Shown one piece after another: positions 34,947 through 44,762 of a stretch of 64,000 nucleotides of DNA; positions within the stretch are counted from its first letter, which is position 1; the number at the start of each line of letters is the position of its first letter. The position numbers and the translations under genes are program-made. The notes under the pieces were generated by a model. The model was given only the letters and a program-made list of their open reading frames with translations. It was not told the origin of the DNA and searched no databases. The DNA is from Bacillus sp. FJAT-42376 (lineage in GTDB: Bacteria > Bacillota > Bacilli > Bacillales > Bacillaceae), in NCBI RefSeq assembly GCF_003816055.1, contig NZ_CP033906.1:1364001-1428000 (forward strand), in the 5' to 3' direction.

Positions 34947-35795
34947 TCACCATTCCTCATACCCGCGCGGAGCATAATAATGAATAAATCCCTGATCCTC
35001 AGATAGCTGTTCACTTTTTCTCTTCTCTTTTTCGGATACGGTAAAGATTTCTATTTCATAGTCTTCGGCCAATCGGCGGGTTTTCTTCATCCACTTTCGC
35101 GACCAGTCATCCATCATGATTTCAGAATACTGAAAGTCCTCCCACATAAAACCGTCAATGTAAGGAGCTGTCTTCTGCAGGGTTCTCATCCCCCAATTCT
35201 GAATGACGGAAATCTGGCGGCTCTCAAGCTCTTTCAAGAGTTGAATCAGTCCCGTCTGCTGGCGTCCCATCTCTTTCGGGTCATCAATGAAATAATCATC
35301 AATGTCTCCCACCGTATCTAAAAACACTCCATCCAGCTGTTTATCTATAATCTGATTTTTTATTTCTTCCAAAAGTGTGCTCCGGTAATGATCGGATGTC
35401 ATATTCATTAAATATGCATCCCATTTCTTTATATAGACCCGTTCTCCATGATCGCCTCTATAAAAATCCTGATCCTCAAACTGCCGGAACAGTTCTTCGT
35501 TCCACTTGTCCGATTCCATGGAATTGATATATCCATATACAAGTGTTCCGTTTTCCTGGATTTCGGCTATTTGTTTTTTCGTATAGTAAACGGGTTCGAT
35601 GATGACCAATGGATACCGCGACATTTCTTTCACTACAGCCCGGGATGGTTCATCATAGTAAATTTTATAAGAAGAAATCTCAAAAAGCTGGTTCCTCTGT
35701 TTATTTATAAGAAACAAAGAGGATCCGAGAATGATAAAAAGTATAAGTGTGGCACAGCCTGCGAGCAGTACAAATTTTCTATTCAATGGGTTCAT
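34947..35795 (-). CDS. Membrane-anchored GH114-like putative polysaccharide hydrolase
   Basis: A 282-residue protein with one N-terminal membrane anchor (VLLAGCATLILFIILGSSLF) and an extracytoplasmic TIM-barrel-like domain. Segments YPLVIIEPVYYTKKQIAEIQ, GYINSMESDKW, LDGVFLDTVGDIDDYF and IDGFMWEDFQYSE fit the family of endo-alpha-1,4-polygalactosaminidases (GH114/COG2342); Asp and Glu in FLDT and WED are candidate acid residues. An alternative start is TTG 35786, better spaced from AAAGGG. It may trim a secreted galactosaminoglycan. Alone in its transcription unit. Confidence 0.65.
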   Translation of the reverse strand: MNPLNRKFVLLAGCATLILFIILGSSLFLINKQRNQLFEISSYKIYYDEPSRAVVKEMSRYPLVIIEPVYYTKKQIAEIQENGTLVYGYINSMESDKWNEELFRQFEDQDFYRGDHGERVYIKKWDAYLMNMTSDHYRSTLLEEIKNQIIDKQLDGVFLDTVGDIDDYFIDDPKEMGRQQTGLIQLLKELESRQISVIQNWGMRTLQKTAPYIDGFMWEDFQYSEIMMDDWSRKWMKKTRRLAEDYEIEIFTVSEKEKRKSEQLSEDQGFIHYYAPRGYEEW

Positions 35796-35892
35796 CCCTT
35801 TATAACCGTTCTTTTTTTAAACTTACCATACATTTCTCTTGAGTCTATTAATATGTATGCTGCAGATGAGGATCTTTGGCTTTTGAAAAAGG

Positions 35893-36165
35893 GATGCCGG
35901 ATATGGCAAAAAAAGCTGCGATGTCGGACAAGAATGCCGGACATGGAGAAAAAAGCTGGCGATGCCAGGTAAGAATGCCGGACATGGCAGAAAAAAGCAG
36001 TGATGCCGGACAAGAATGCCGGGCATGGAGACAAAAGCTGGCGATGCCGGACAAGAATGCCGGACATGGAAAAAAAACCGGCGATGTCAGGCAAGAATGC
36101 CGGACATGGAGACAAAAGCTGGCGATGCCAGGCAAGAATGCCGGACATGGCAGAGCACCGGCAAC
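35893..36165. repeat. Intergenic array C, 41-bp tandem repeat
   Basis: Six to seven units of about 41 bp, consensus GATGCCGGACAAGAATGCCGGACATGGAGA-AAAAGCTGGC, with few mismatches. Each unit holds two GCCGGACA words. It lies in the divergent space between the GH114-like gene and ldh. Confidence 0.85.
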
Positions 36166-36213
36166 TCTCATAAAAACAGTAACAAAATAGTCATAGATTA
36201 TCATGGGTTCCCA

Positions 36214-36264
36214 TTGGAAAATAATCACAGGTGCAGTAAAATATAAATGTGAATTAATTCACAA
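36214..36264 (+). promoter_or_regulatory. ldh promoter with Rex operator
   Basis: TTGGAA (36214-36219) and TAAAAT (36237-36242) are 17 bp apart. Directly downstream, 36247-36264 reads ATGTGAATTAATTCACAA, a Rex box (TTGTGAA-N4-TTCACAA) with a perfect 16-bp palindromic core. Rex represses fermentative ldh when NADH is low. Between this site and ldh lie three imperfect repeats of CTTAATAACAAACC. Confidence 0.85.
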
Positions 36265-36388
36265 ACGAGAGCATTATAACAAACCAGAGCTTAATAACAA
36301 ACCAAAGCTTAATAACAAACCCAAGCATCATAGTAACCCAGCTTTACACCAAACACCAAACACATGTCTAAACACTAAGGAAGGATGA

Positions 36389-37357
<969 letters not shown>

Positions 37358-37359
37358 AA

Positions 37360-37397
37360 AAAGAGAGGCATTTCTGCATGAAATGCCTCTCTTTTTA
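37360..37397. terminator. Bidirectional terminator of ldh and the signal peptidase gene
   Basis: AAGAGAGGCATTT (37361-37373) pairs with AAATGCCTCTCTT (37381-37393); T-runs lie on both sides. Confidence 0.9.
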
Positions 37398-37925
37398 TTA
37401 ATTCAATGTTCCCATCCGTTCAATAGGAGAAAATCTGAATTTGGCTTCCCCGATGACTGACTTTTTGGAGATGCAGCCGAATACACGGCTGTCCATGCTG
37501 TCGCGGCGGTTATCCCCCATTACATAGTAGGATCCGGCGGGAACCCTGATTGTCAGGTTTTCCGTCAGGTTTTCGCGTGGAACAAGAATGCTTTTATTTT
37601 GTTCTAAATAAGGCTCTTTATATATTTTACCGTTGATGGTTAAGACATCATTTTTAATTTGGACCGTGTCGCCTGGAAGTCCGATGACCCGCTTGATGTA
37701 ATTGTCTTTGGAGATCGGCGAGTGGAAAACGATCATATCAAAGCGCTCGATCCTGCTGATTTTGGATACGATAATCTGGTTATCGCTTTCAAAAGTCGGC
37801 ATCATGGACTTTCCTTTCACCATGACGGGGGTAAAAATAAACTGCTGGCAAATCATGGCGACAATGACAGCGGCTAAAATACTGCTGAGCCAGGACCAGA
37901 TTTCTTTCTTTTTCCGTTCTTTCAT
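37398..37925 (-). CDS. Type I signal peptidase
   Basis: A 175-residue membrane protease of the SipS/T/U/V kind. One N-terminal helix (SILAAVIVAMICQQFIFTPV) is followed by the catalytic serine in GKSMMPT and the catalytic lysine in YIKRVIGLPGD, and by the box MGDNRRDSMDSR. It removes signal peptides from exported proteins. AGGAGG precedes the ATG. Which paralogue is not resolved. Confidence 0.93.
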   Translation of the reverse strand: MKERKKKEIWSWLSSILAAVIVAMICQQFIFTPVMVKGKSMMPTFESDNQIIVSKISRIERFDMIVFHSPISKDNYIKRVIGLPGDTVQIKNDVLTINGKIYKEPYLEQNKSILVPRENLTENLTIRVPAGSYYVMGDNRRDSMDSRVFGCISKKSVIGEAKFRFSPIERMGTLN

Positions 37926-38203
37926 GTAAACGCCTCCTGTTCTTGCTTGGCTAAAAGGCAGAATGCAATGTTCCTTTTTTCTATTTTACATGTTTTTGGC
38001 CAGGAAAGATATGAGCGGTTCCCCCTTTTACCAACTTTTTAAACATATTATCTGCGATGAGACAGCAGGAGTTCCGTTCCTCCTGTATGTGTCCGTTTTA
38101 ACCGGGAGATCCTGAATCGTTATCAGAGCCTGCTTAAAAGGTGGAATTACCTCAAGGAAAGTAGAGTATATGTATTTGTTTTACGAGAGAAATAGAGTAA
38201 TGT

Positions 38204-38236
38204 GTATAAAGTGGATAATAAATATCCACTTTATAC
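38204..38236. promoter_or_regulatory. 14-bp inverted repeat ahead of the Rrf2-type gene
   Basis: GTATAAAGTGGATA (38204-38217) and TATCCACTTTATAC (38223-38236) are perfect inverted copies with a five-base centre, 20 bp before the regulator gene. It is the probable autoregulatory operator. The rest of the 325-bp gap shows no gene. Confidence 0.7.
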
Positions 38237-38256
38237 TTCGTTGATTAGGAATGGAG

Positions 38257-38745
38257 ATGGATCCTTTGCAAATGAAAACCGGAGTGGAACAGGCCGTATA
38301 CGCAATTCTTATGCTGACTTTCTTACCTGAAAAAGCGGTATTGCCTGGAGAAGTCATAAGCGGCCAACTGGGAGGATCGCCGACCTATTTTCAAAAACTG
38401 CTCAGAAAGCTGGTCAGTGCAGATTTGATTGCTTCTGTTCCCGGTAAGAAGGGCGGCTTCCGTTTAAAAAGAAAACCGGAGGATATTGCAATCTATGATG
38501 TGTACATGGCGATTGAAGGAAAGCAGTCCCTTTATTCATCAACCGGAATCTTTCATGACATGCTTAATATTCAGGATAAAGAAATCGACTTGCTGTCCAA
38601 TTTAATGGGAGAGGCTGAATCATCATGGAAATCAATATTAAACCGTGAAACAATCGGATCCCTCAATGAAGAGATTCACAAAAAATGCCCTAAGGAAAGC
38701 ATCGTAAATTTGCGTGCGGCCATTCATGAAAAAATGGTGGTCTAA
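38257..38745 (+). CDS. Rrf2-family transcriptional regulator
   Basis: A 162-residue regulator with the Rrf2 winged helix: VEQAVYAILMLTFLP, PTYFQKLLRKLVSADLIAS, GKKGGFRLKRKPEDIAIYDV and YMAIEGKQSL. The three cysteines that hold the iron-sulfur cluster in IscR/NsrR are missing; only one cysteine occurs near the C-terminus. ATG 38257 is favoured (TTAGGA six bases upstream) over ATG 38251. The perfect palindrome upstream suggests autoregulation, and the NTF2-like gene follows 16 bp later. Confidence 0.8.
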   Translation: MDPLQMKTGVEQAVYAILMLTFLPEKAVLPGEVISGQLGGSPTYFQKLLRKLVSADLIASVPGKKGGFRLKRKPEDIAIYDVYMAIEGKQSLYSSTGIFHDMLNIQDKEIDLLSNLMGEAESSWKSILNRETIGSLNEEIHKKCPKESIVNLRAAIHEKMVV

Positions 38746-38761
38746 AATAGGAGGATGAAAC

Positions 38762-39148
38762 ATGGAAAACTTAGATAAATATTTTGACTTATTTGATCAG
38801 TCCAGAACGAGTGAAAAGGCAATGGAAGAATTGAATGCTCTTTTTTCAGATGACATGGTTTTCGTTTTAAATGGGGACAAGAAGTCCGGTATTGAAAACT
38901 GGAAGCTGTTTATGAAGTTGGTGTTTACCGAAAACAGCGATATTAAACATATGTATGAAGGCTGGAAAAAAGCAGAGGGTGCTGATCATTACGAAACCCA
39001 ATGGGCGGTATGCGGAAAGCATTCATCAGGGCGGGTGTTCACTCAAACGGGCAAGGACATAGCAAAAGTGAATGAGCACGGCAAGATTGTTTATTTAGAA
39101 AATGTGCCGGACAGCAAGGATATGTTTCATACCTATAAAACGCTATAA
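38762..39148 (+). CDS. NTF2/SnoaL-like protein
   Basis: A 128-residue cone-shaped NTF2-like fold protein (SEKAMEELNALFSDDMVFVL near the start, KDIAKVNEHGKIVYLENVPD near the end). Members bind or transform small molecules; the active residues cannot be assigned. It shares an operon with the Rrf2-type regulator. AGGAGG stands before the ATG. Confidence 0.7.
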   Translation: MENLDKYFDLFDQSRTSEKAMEELNALFSDDMVFVLNGDKKSGIENWKLFMKLVFTENSDIKHMYEGWKKAEGADHYETQWAVCGKHSSGRVFTQTGKDIAKVNEHGKIVYLENVPDSKDMFHTYKTL

Positions 39149-39179
39149 AGGGATGGGAAGAAAAGAAGAGAATAATAAG

Positions 39180-39210
39180 CACATGGACTCGGTGTCCATG
39201 TGTATTTTTA
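39180..39210 (+). terminator. Terminator of the Rrf2/NTF2 operon
   Basis: CACATGGAC (39180-39188) pairs with GTCCATGTG (39194-39202), then TATTTTTA. Confidence 0.85.
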
Positions 39211-39410
39211 CATAGGTGCCCTAATGATATGCCCCTTCCAGACCTATGTCAGTCATCAGCTATTGTGAGTCTCGATCAGCGGGCGACCGGAATGATGAAC
39301 AGAGCCGGGCTTATCGGACAGGCCATTCAGGAAAAGCGCTGCCTGAACAGGGTGAGATAGCAGGCTTCCTTCTTTTCCATGTTCCTTTTTAAAATTGCAG
39401 TTTTATTTCA

Positions 39411-39659
39411 TTGCTAGTCATCGCCCCATCTCTAAGGCGAAAAGGTAATGCCTCCCGTCTGCTGAAGCAATCTAAAACGTTTTCTCCCACAGTTAAGGTG
39501 TTCTCGTCAACCAACCAGTCCAATACGGCGATGCTAAAGGTTTTTGAGGCAGCAGGCTATAGACGGAGCGTGTTTTTAGAGAACCTGGATGAAGGGGATC
39601 CTGAATTTTTTATTTCAAATGGCGTCCGCCTATTGATATTTCTCATTCCCGCCCAATAG
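39411..39659 (+). pseudogene. C-terminal remnant of a GNAT acetyltransferase
   Basis: The frame encodes only the acetyl-CoA-binding end of a GNAT protein (VIAPSLRRKGNASRLLKQSK, then NTAMLKVFEAAGYRRSVFLE). No ribosome site or N-terminal half is found in the 200 bp upstream, which otherwise hold nothing I can identify. Most likely a decayed gene. Confidence 0.55.
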
Positions 39660-39704
39660 GCGTAAGATGATAGGAAAAGGAGAATGGCAAGGGAGGATGG
39701 AAAA

Positions 39705-40676
39705 ATGGAGGAGAACATCAACCGCGTTTTCCCCTCGGCATGGTATGCGGTCGCTTATTCATCTGAGCTGACAAAAAAGCCGGTCAGAAAAAAGGTCATC
39801 GGCCGGGAAATGGTGCTCTACCGCGACCAGCAAGGCGAGGTGAAGGCGCTGCATGCGTTTTGCCCGCACAGAGGGGCCGATCTGTCACTTGGCTGTGTGA
39901 AAAACGGAGAGCTCATGTGTGCCTATCATGGCTGGAAGTTTGACGGAGACGGAACGTGTTCAGAAATTCCGTCCCAGCCGGATAAACCAATCCCGAAATT
40001 TGCCCATACGGCGGCATTTCCGGTGACGGAGGAAGCCGGCCTCATTTGGGTGTATCCCGATTATGAAGCAGAGGAAGTTCCTGATTTTCAAGTCATTCCG
40101 GACATCAAGGAGAGCAGGTACCGTCTCTCTCCTTACAAGGCTCATTGGGATGCCCATTTAACAAGGGCTGTCGAAAGTGTCCTGGACGTCGCTCATTTGT
40201 CCTTCGTTCATAAAAAAACAATCGGCCGGAACTCGAATACCGTCTTTCACGATCTTCCCTACACTCACGAAGGGGACAGCATTATGATTCAAAACGGAGG
40301 CGGTCTTCTTGAATACCGGTTTCCTCAGCAATGGATTTTAAGGCCCGCCCATGACACGAAACATGCCTTTATTAACTATGTGACGTTTACACCTGTAGAT
40401 GAGGAAGAAACGATGATTTTCGGCTATGCCGGGAGAACATTCGCGAAAAAGGTGCCCTTTATGGATCGGGTTTTTTCAAAATACAGCCTGAAAATCCTCG
40501 ACGAAGACAAATCCGTTGTGGAAAGCCAGCACCCGAGACCGATTCCCGAAGCACTCCGGATGGAGGCGCACGTTTACGCAGATGGCCCGCAAATCGCCTT
40601 CAGAAAAAGATGGTTTGAATTTCTGTCGCAGGAAGAAAAAAAGATCAGCCTGGATGAGGGTGTGAAGGTATATTAA
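39705..40676 (+). CDS. Rieske non-heme iron oxygenase, alpha-subunit type
   Basis: A 323-residue enzyme. The Rieske 2Fe-2S ligands are CPHRGAD and CAYHGW (residues about 53-75). The mononuclear iron site is ESVLDVAHLSFVH (D/E-x3-D-x2-H-x4-H). The single-subunit form resembles vanillate demethylase and pheophorbide a oxygenase relatives. ATG 39705 is chosen for GGGAGG eight bases upstream. No reductase or ferredoxin gene is adjacent, so electrons must come from elsewhere. Substrate unknown. Confidence 0.88.
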   Translation: MEENINRVFPSAWYAVAYSSELTKKPVRKKVIGREMVLYRDQQGEVKALHAFCPHRGADLSLGCVKNGELMCAYHGWKFDGDGTCSEIPSQPDKPIPKFAHTAAFPVTEEAGLIWVYPDYEAEEVPDFQVIPDIKESRYRLSPYKAHWDAHLTRAVESVLDVAHLSFVHKKTIGRNSNTVFHDLPYTHEGDSIMIQNGGGLLEYRFPQQWILRPAHDTKHAFINYVTFTPVDEEETMIFGYAGRTFAKKVPFMDRVFSKYSLKILDEDKSVVESQHPRPIPEALRMEAHVYADGPQIAFRKRWFEFLSQEEKKISLDEGVKVY

Positions 40677-40851
40677 AGTTCAGAGACTGCTTTCGGGCAG
40701 TCTTTTGCTATGGTGTTTTTTAGTGGGAAAGTCCCGTAAAAAGAATCAGTAAAGGTATAATGATTCATTATTGCGATTATTCAAAAAATATACTTGTTTC
40801 ACTGAACGAAGTAAGTTACATTATAGAAAATGGAAGATAGAGGAAGAGATT

Positions 40852-42057
40852 ATGAGGATTGGCAATAAAGAGTTAATAAAGGATATTAACCGGAATCTCG
40901 TATTGGAAACGGTTCGTCTTTACGAGCCGCTCAGCCGTACGGATGTGTCTAAAAGGGCTGATCTGGGCCTGTCCACCGTTACGTCGATCGTGGACCGGCT
41001 CATGGAAGCGGACCTTATTTACGAGAAAGGAGAAGCTGTTTCGACGGGAGGAAGGAAGGGGGTTTTACTCCGATTCAATCAGAACTACGGCTTTACAGCG
41101 GCTATTAAATTGGAAGAATCAAGGCTGATTCTGTCCATTACAAATCTTGCATCAGAGATTCTATTAAAAACGGAGCAATCGTTTGAACCCGGAGCATCAG
41201 TAAAAGAGGTCATGACACTGCTTATCCGGTCACTGGCATCGGCACTGGAGCAGCTGCGTTTATCTCAGGACCGGTTTCTTGGAATCAGCATCGTGTCATC
41301 CGGGCTGATCAGCGACAAGGAAGGCAAGATTATCCGTTCGACTCTTCTCGGCTGGGAAAATGCGGATGTCTGTACTCCTATTCAGGATCATTTTCATACT
41401 CCTATTTTTTTATCAAACAATGTAAACGCTTACACATTAGCGGAAAAAGAATTTGGATTCGGCTCCCGGTTTACGAGTTTCATATGCCTCTCGATTGGTG
41501 CCGGCATTGGAGCGTCGTTTTCCTTTGGACAAAACCTGTATACAGGGCATCACGGAGGAGCGGGAGAAGTGGGGCACACCATCCTCTATCCGAATGGATA
41601 CCAGTGCCATTGCGGCCAGAGGGGCTGTCTTGAAATGTACGCCTCAGAACGTTTTTTTCAAATTGCGGGACCTGAAACAAAACGGGAGTATCCGGAAAGT
41701 CCGCTTCACAGCTTTACTTTCGATGAGGTATACCATCAAGCCGGCTTGGGAGACAGGCTGGCATTGGATTTGTTTAAAGAGCTCGGAGAGAATGCGGGAT
41801 TCGGGCTGCTGAATCTAATCAACCTGTTAAATCCGGAAGCCATCATCTTAATTGGCGAAGGGGTGAAAGCAGAAAGATTTTTCCTGCCGTATGCACTGGA
41901 AAAAGCGAATGAAAATTTCTTTGGAAAAGCAGGTTTGTCTACGCCGGTTTTTGTTTCCCGGCTCGGGGATGACGCATGGCTGAAAGGAGCTTCTCTTTTT
42001 GCCATTAACCATTTATTTGCCCCGCCTATTTATAAAAAAAGTGAGCTTTTCAGCTGA
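40852..42057 (+). CDS. ROK-family transcriptional repressor (XylR/NagC-like)
   Basis: A 401-residue protein. An N-terminal helix-turn-helix (LSRTDVSKRADLGLSTVTSI, GRKGVLLRFN) precedes a ROK sugar-binding domain with GAGIGASFSFGQNLYTGHHG, GEVGHT and the zinc motif CHCGQRGCLE. ATG 40852 follows GAGGAAGAG. It ends 19 bp before the secreted glycosidase gene and very likely controls it in response to the released sugar. Confidence 0.88.
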   Translation: MRIGNKELIKDINRNLVLETVRLYEPLSRTDVSKRADLGLSTVTSIVDRLMEADLIYEKGEAVSTGGRKGVLLRFNQNYGFTAAIKLEESRLILSITNLASEILLKTEQSFEPGASVKEVMTLLIRSLASALEQLRLSQDRFLGISIVSSGLISDKEGKIIRSTLLGWENADVCTPIQDHFHTPIFLSNNVNAYTLAEKEFGFGSRFTSFICLSIGAGIGASFSFGQNLYTGHHGGAGEVGHTILYPNGYQCHCGQRGCLEMYASERFFQIAGPETKREYPESPLHSFTFDEVYHQAGLGDRLALDLFKELGENAGFGLLNLINLLNPEAIILIGEGVKAERFFLPYALEKANENFFGKAGLSTPVFVSRLGDDAWLKGASLFAINHLFAPPIYKKSELFS

Positions 42058-42076
42058 ATATAGGAGGAATGAGAAC

Positions 42077-44722
42077 GTGGATAAAAGATGGAAGCGTTTC
42101 GCACTGGCATCAGCTGCTGCATTAAGTATCGGGGTTTTGAATACGCAGGATGCCGCAGCAAGAGAAAGCACCGCCACCCAAAAAGGATCGGGCCCGCTAT
42201 ACTGGATTTCGTATGAACATCAATTTACGAACAACAGCTTTCTGCCGGAGGACCGATGGAAGCAAAATATTGACTGGATGGCGAAGAATTTTCAGCCCTA
42301 TGGATATGATATGGTTTCAACCGACGGGTGGATTGAGGGGTCAACGAAGCATACGGAGAACGGATACATCCTCTCTCATAACGACTCTTGGGAGCATAAT
42401 TGGAAATACTGGGGGGACTACATCCACTCCAAAAATATGAAGCTCGGAATTTATTATAACCCTCTTTGGGTCACACCGGCAGCTGCAGAAAATGAACAGG
42501 CAACCGTTATTGGCCGGCCGGATATCAAAATTAAAGATATTGTGAATACCGATGACCGCTTTAACGGCGGACAGCCCAATTCACTTTACTGGGTGGATGT
42601 AACGAAGGATGGGGCTAAGGAATACATCCAGGGGTACGTCAACTACTTTAAAGAACAGGGAGCAGACTTTTTAAGAGTGGACTTTCTATCCTGGTACGAA
42701 ACGGGAACCGATAAAAACGTCGGCAATGTTGGAATGGCTCATGGCCGTGAGAATTATGAAACGGCTTTGAAGTGGATGGAGGAAGCAGCAGGAAAAGACA
42801 TGACGCTGAGTCTCGTTATGCCGCATTTGAAGGAACACGGGAAAGTGGAGCTGAAATATGGTGATATGGTCCGGATTGATGAAGATGTGTTTAATGGAGG
42901 ATGGGATCATATAAGCGGAAGAAGGCAGGGCTGGACCGATACGTGGTCGCAATGGGCGAACGCGTTTCAGGGCTTTACCGGTTTTGCAGATATCTCCGGA
43001 AGGAATGCGATGATTCTGGATGGTGATTTCTTAAGGATGAATACATTTAAAGGAGACTATGCAAAAAATGAACGGAAAACGGCCGTCTCGTTATTTACAA
43101 TGGCCGGATCTCCGATGGCGATTGCAGACCAGGCTGATACAATCGGAAGCAGCGCAAAATACTATCAGAACCCCGAGCTATTGGAATTTAATAAGCTTGG
43201 ATTTGCGGGAAAACCGATTTTTAAAAGCAATGCCCACTATAAATACAACTCAAGGGACAGCGAGCGGTGGGTGGGACAGCTGCCGGATGGAAGCTGGGCT
43301 GTCGGTCTTTTCAATCGCTCGGATTATGCGAAAAGCCTAAGTATTGATTTTCAGGACGTGCTTGGATTCAAGGAGGAAGCTATGGTCCGGGATATATGGA
43401 AACACAAGGATCTTGGATACAAAAAAGGCTACAGCGTGAAGCTCCAGCCCCATGACGCTGCCGTCATAAAGGTGATTCCGAAAACGGCGGGAAAAACGTA
43501 TGAGGCAGAGGTGGCGTCCTTCCAAAACGGTGCATCCTTTAACAACATCAGTCTGGATTTTAAAGGATTTGGCTTTATTGAAAATCTGGATAAACCGGGC
43601 GCAAGTATGACGATTCCCGTATCTGTTCCTGAGAGCGGGGAACAAATGGTTGCGGTTAACTACGCAAATGGGGCAGACAAGGCGGTTTCCAAAACACTGA
43701 TTGTGAACGGAGAAAAGCAGAACATGCTATTCAAGCCTCTCGGCGATTGGGAAAAATGGGGCAAACAGTTCGTAAAGGTGAATCTAAAAGAAGGGGAAAA
43801 CCTGATCACATTGGAAAACGGGGACAGAGATCAAGGAGAACTCCGGATCGATTCTATCTCACTGGGAGAGGACCCGGGAGCCCTTGTTAATGGAGGATTC
43901 GAGACAGGGGATCATACAGGATGGGAACTATGGAATCCAAACGGAGCCGCAGCAGGAGTGGACACGAGTGATGCCCATACTGGATTCAAGCATTATTTCT
44001 TTAAGTCAGAGCCTTACGAAGCCCGTATCCATCAAAAGCTTTCAGGACTGGAAAACGGAACGTACGATGTAAAAGCATGGGTGAAGCTCCAGCCTTTTGA
44101 CCACCCTGATTTTTCAGGATACACAGCCCGCATGGAATTGAAAGGGCAAGGGGTTAAGGAAACAAATCTTGATTTGAAACCGGAACAGCCTGAATTTGCC
44201 TGGAAGGAGATATCTCAAAAAGCAGAGGTAACAAGCGGTGAACTGGATATCGGTTTTTATATGAACGTTCCCAAAAATACGTCCTTCCAGCTCGATGACG
44301 TGACGGTAACGAAAGACGCGCCGGAAGCCGATCAGCCATCCATCCTTCAAAACGGAGACTTTCATCTCGGAATGAAAAACTGGTCCTTCACAAATCTCCC
44401 GGCTGCCCAATGGGTGAATCATAAAAAAGCAGCATTCATCCGCCAATCCGGCCCATCCGAAATGTGGCAGTATGCCGCAGTTGAACCGGGAACCTATACC
44501 GTGCAGGCAAAGGTTAGAAATCACGGGCGCCAGGCAGAAATTTTTGTAAAGGGACAGGGCCGGAAATCCGCAAGAGCCATCCCTTCAAACGGAGAATGGG
44601 GAACGGTTGAAATCCAGCAGATTACCGTAGCTGAACCTGAGGTCCTGAAGCTTGGAATCACTGCAGGAAAAGGCGGCAAGACACTCGATACGGATTCTGT
44701 TAAATTGATTAGAACAAAGTGA
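42077..44722 (+). CDS. Secreted clan GH-D glycosidase (GH27-like) with C-terminal carbohydrate-binding modules
   Basis: An 881-residue exported enzyme. A signal peptide (WKRFALASAAALSIGVLNTQ, cleavage near DAAA) precedes a TIM barrel of about 400 residues. FLRVDFLSWYETG carries the likely nucleophile (D202) and MVRIDEDVFNGGWDH the likely acid/base (D268), as in GH27/GH36; TMAGSPMAIADQ is a further family-like segment. From about 475 there is a CBM6/35-type module (TYEAEVASFQNGASF), then two jelly-roll modules starting ALVNGGFETGDHTGWELW and ILQNGDFHLGMKNWSF. GTG 42077 follows AGGAGG at nine bases. Isomaltodextranase-type or alpha-galactosidase activity is possible. Operon with the ROK regulator. 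Confidence 0.82.
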   Translation: MDKRWKRFALASAAALSIGVLNTQDAAARESTATQKGSGPLYWISYEHQFTNNSFLPEDRWKQNIDWMAKNFQPYGYDMVSTDGWIEGSTKHTENGYILSHNDSWEHNWKYWGDYIHSKNMKLGIYYNPLWVTPAAAENEQATVIGRPDIKIKDIVNTDDRFNGGQPNSLYWVDVTKDGAKEYIQGYVNYFKEQGADFLRVDFLSWYETGTDKNVGNVGMAHGRENYETALKWMEEAAGKDMTLSLVMPHLKEHGKVELKYGDMVRIDEDVFNGGWDHISGRRQGWTDTWSQWANAFQGFTGFADISGRNAMILDGDFLRMNTFKGDYAKNERKTAVSLFTMAGSPMAIADQADTIGSSAKYYQNPELLEFNKLGFAGKPIFKSNAHYKYNSRDSERWVGQLPDGSWAVGLFNRSDYAKSLSIDFQDVLGFKEEAMVRDIWKHKDLGYKKGYSVKLQPHDAAVIKVIPKTAGKTYEAEVASFQNGASFNNISLDFKGFGFIENLDKPGASMTIPVSVPESGEQMVAVNYANGADKAVSKTLIVNGEKQNMLFKPLGDWEKWGKQFVKVNLKEGENLITLENGDRDQGELRIDSISLGEDPGALVNGGFETGDHTGWELWNPNGAAAGVDTSDAHTGFKHYFFKSEPYEARIHQKLSGLENGTYDVKAWVKLQPFDHPDFSGYTARMELKGQGVKETNLDLKPEQPEFAWKEISQKAEVTSGELDIGFYMNVPKNTSFQLDDVTVTKDAPEADQPSILQNGDFHLGMKNWSFTNLPAAQWVNHKKAAFIRQSGPSEMWQYAAVEPGTYTVQAKVRNHGRQAEIFVKGQGRKSARAIPSNGEWGTVEIQQITVAEPEVLKLGITAGKGGKTLDTDSVKLIRTK

Positions 44723-44726
44723 AAAA

Positions 44727-44762
44727 AAACATCCGCTCACCATAGAGCGGATGTTTCTTTAT
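44727..44762. terminator. Bidirectional terminator
   Basis: AACATCCGCTC pairs with GAGCGGATGTT around a six-base loop between convergent genes; A8 and TCTTT flank it. Confidence 0.85.

Noticed and set aside
35893..36165. CRISPR array or small coding gene in array C
   Set aside because: The whole 41-bp unit repeats, so there are no unique spacers; frames through it differ in length only by chance and lack ribosome sites.
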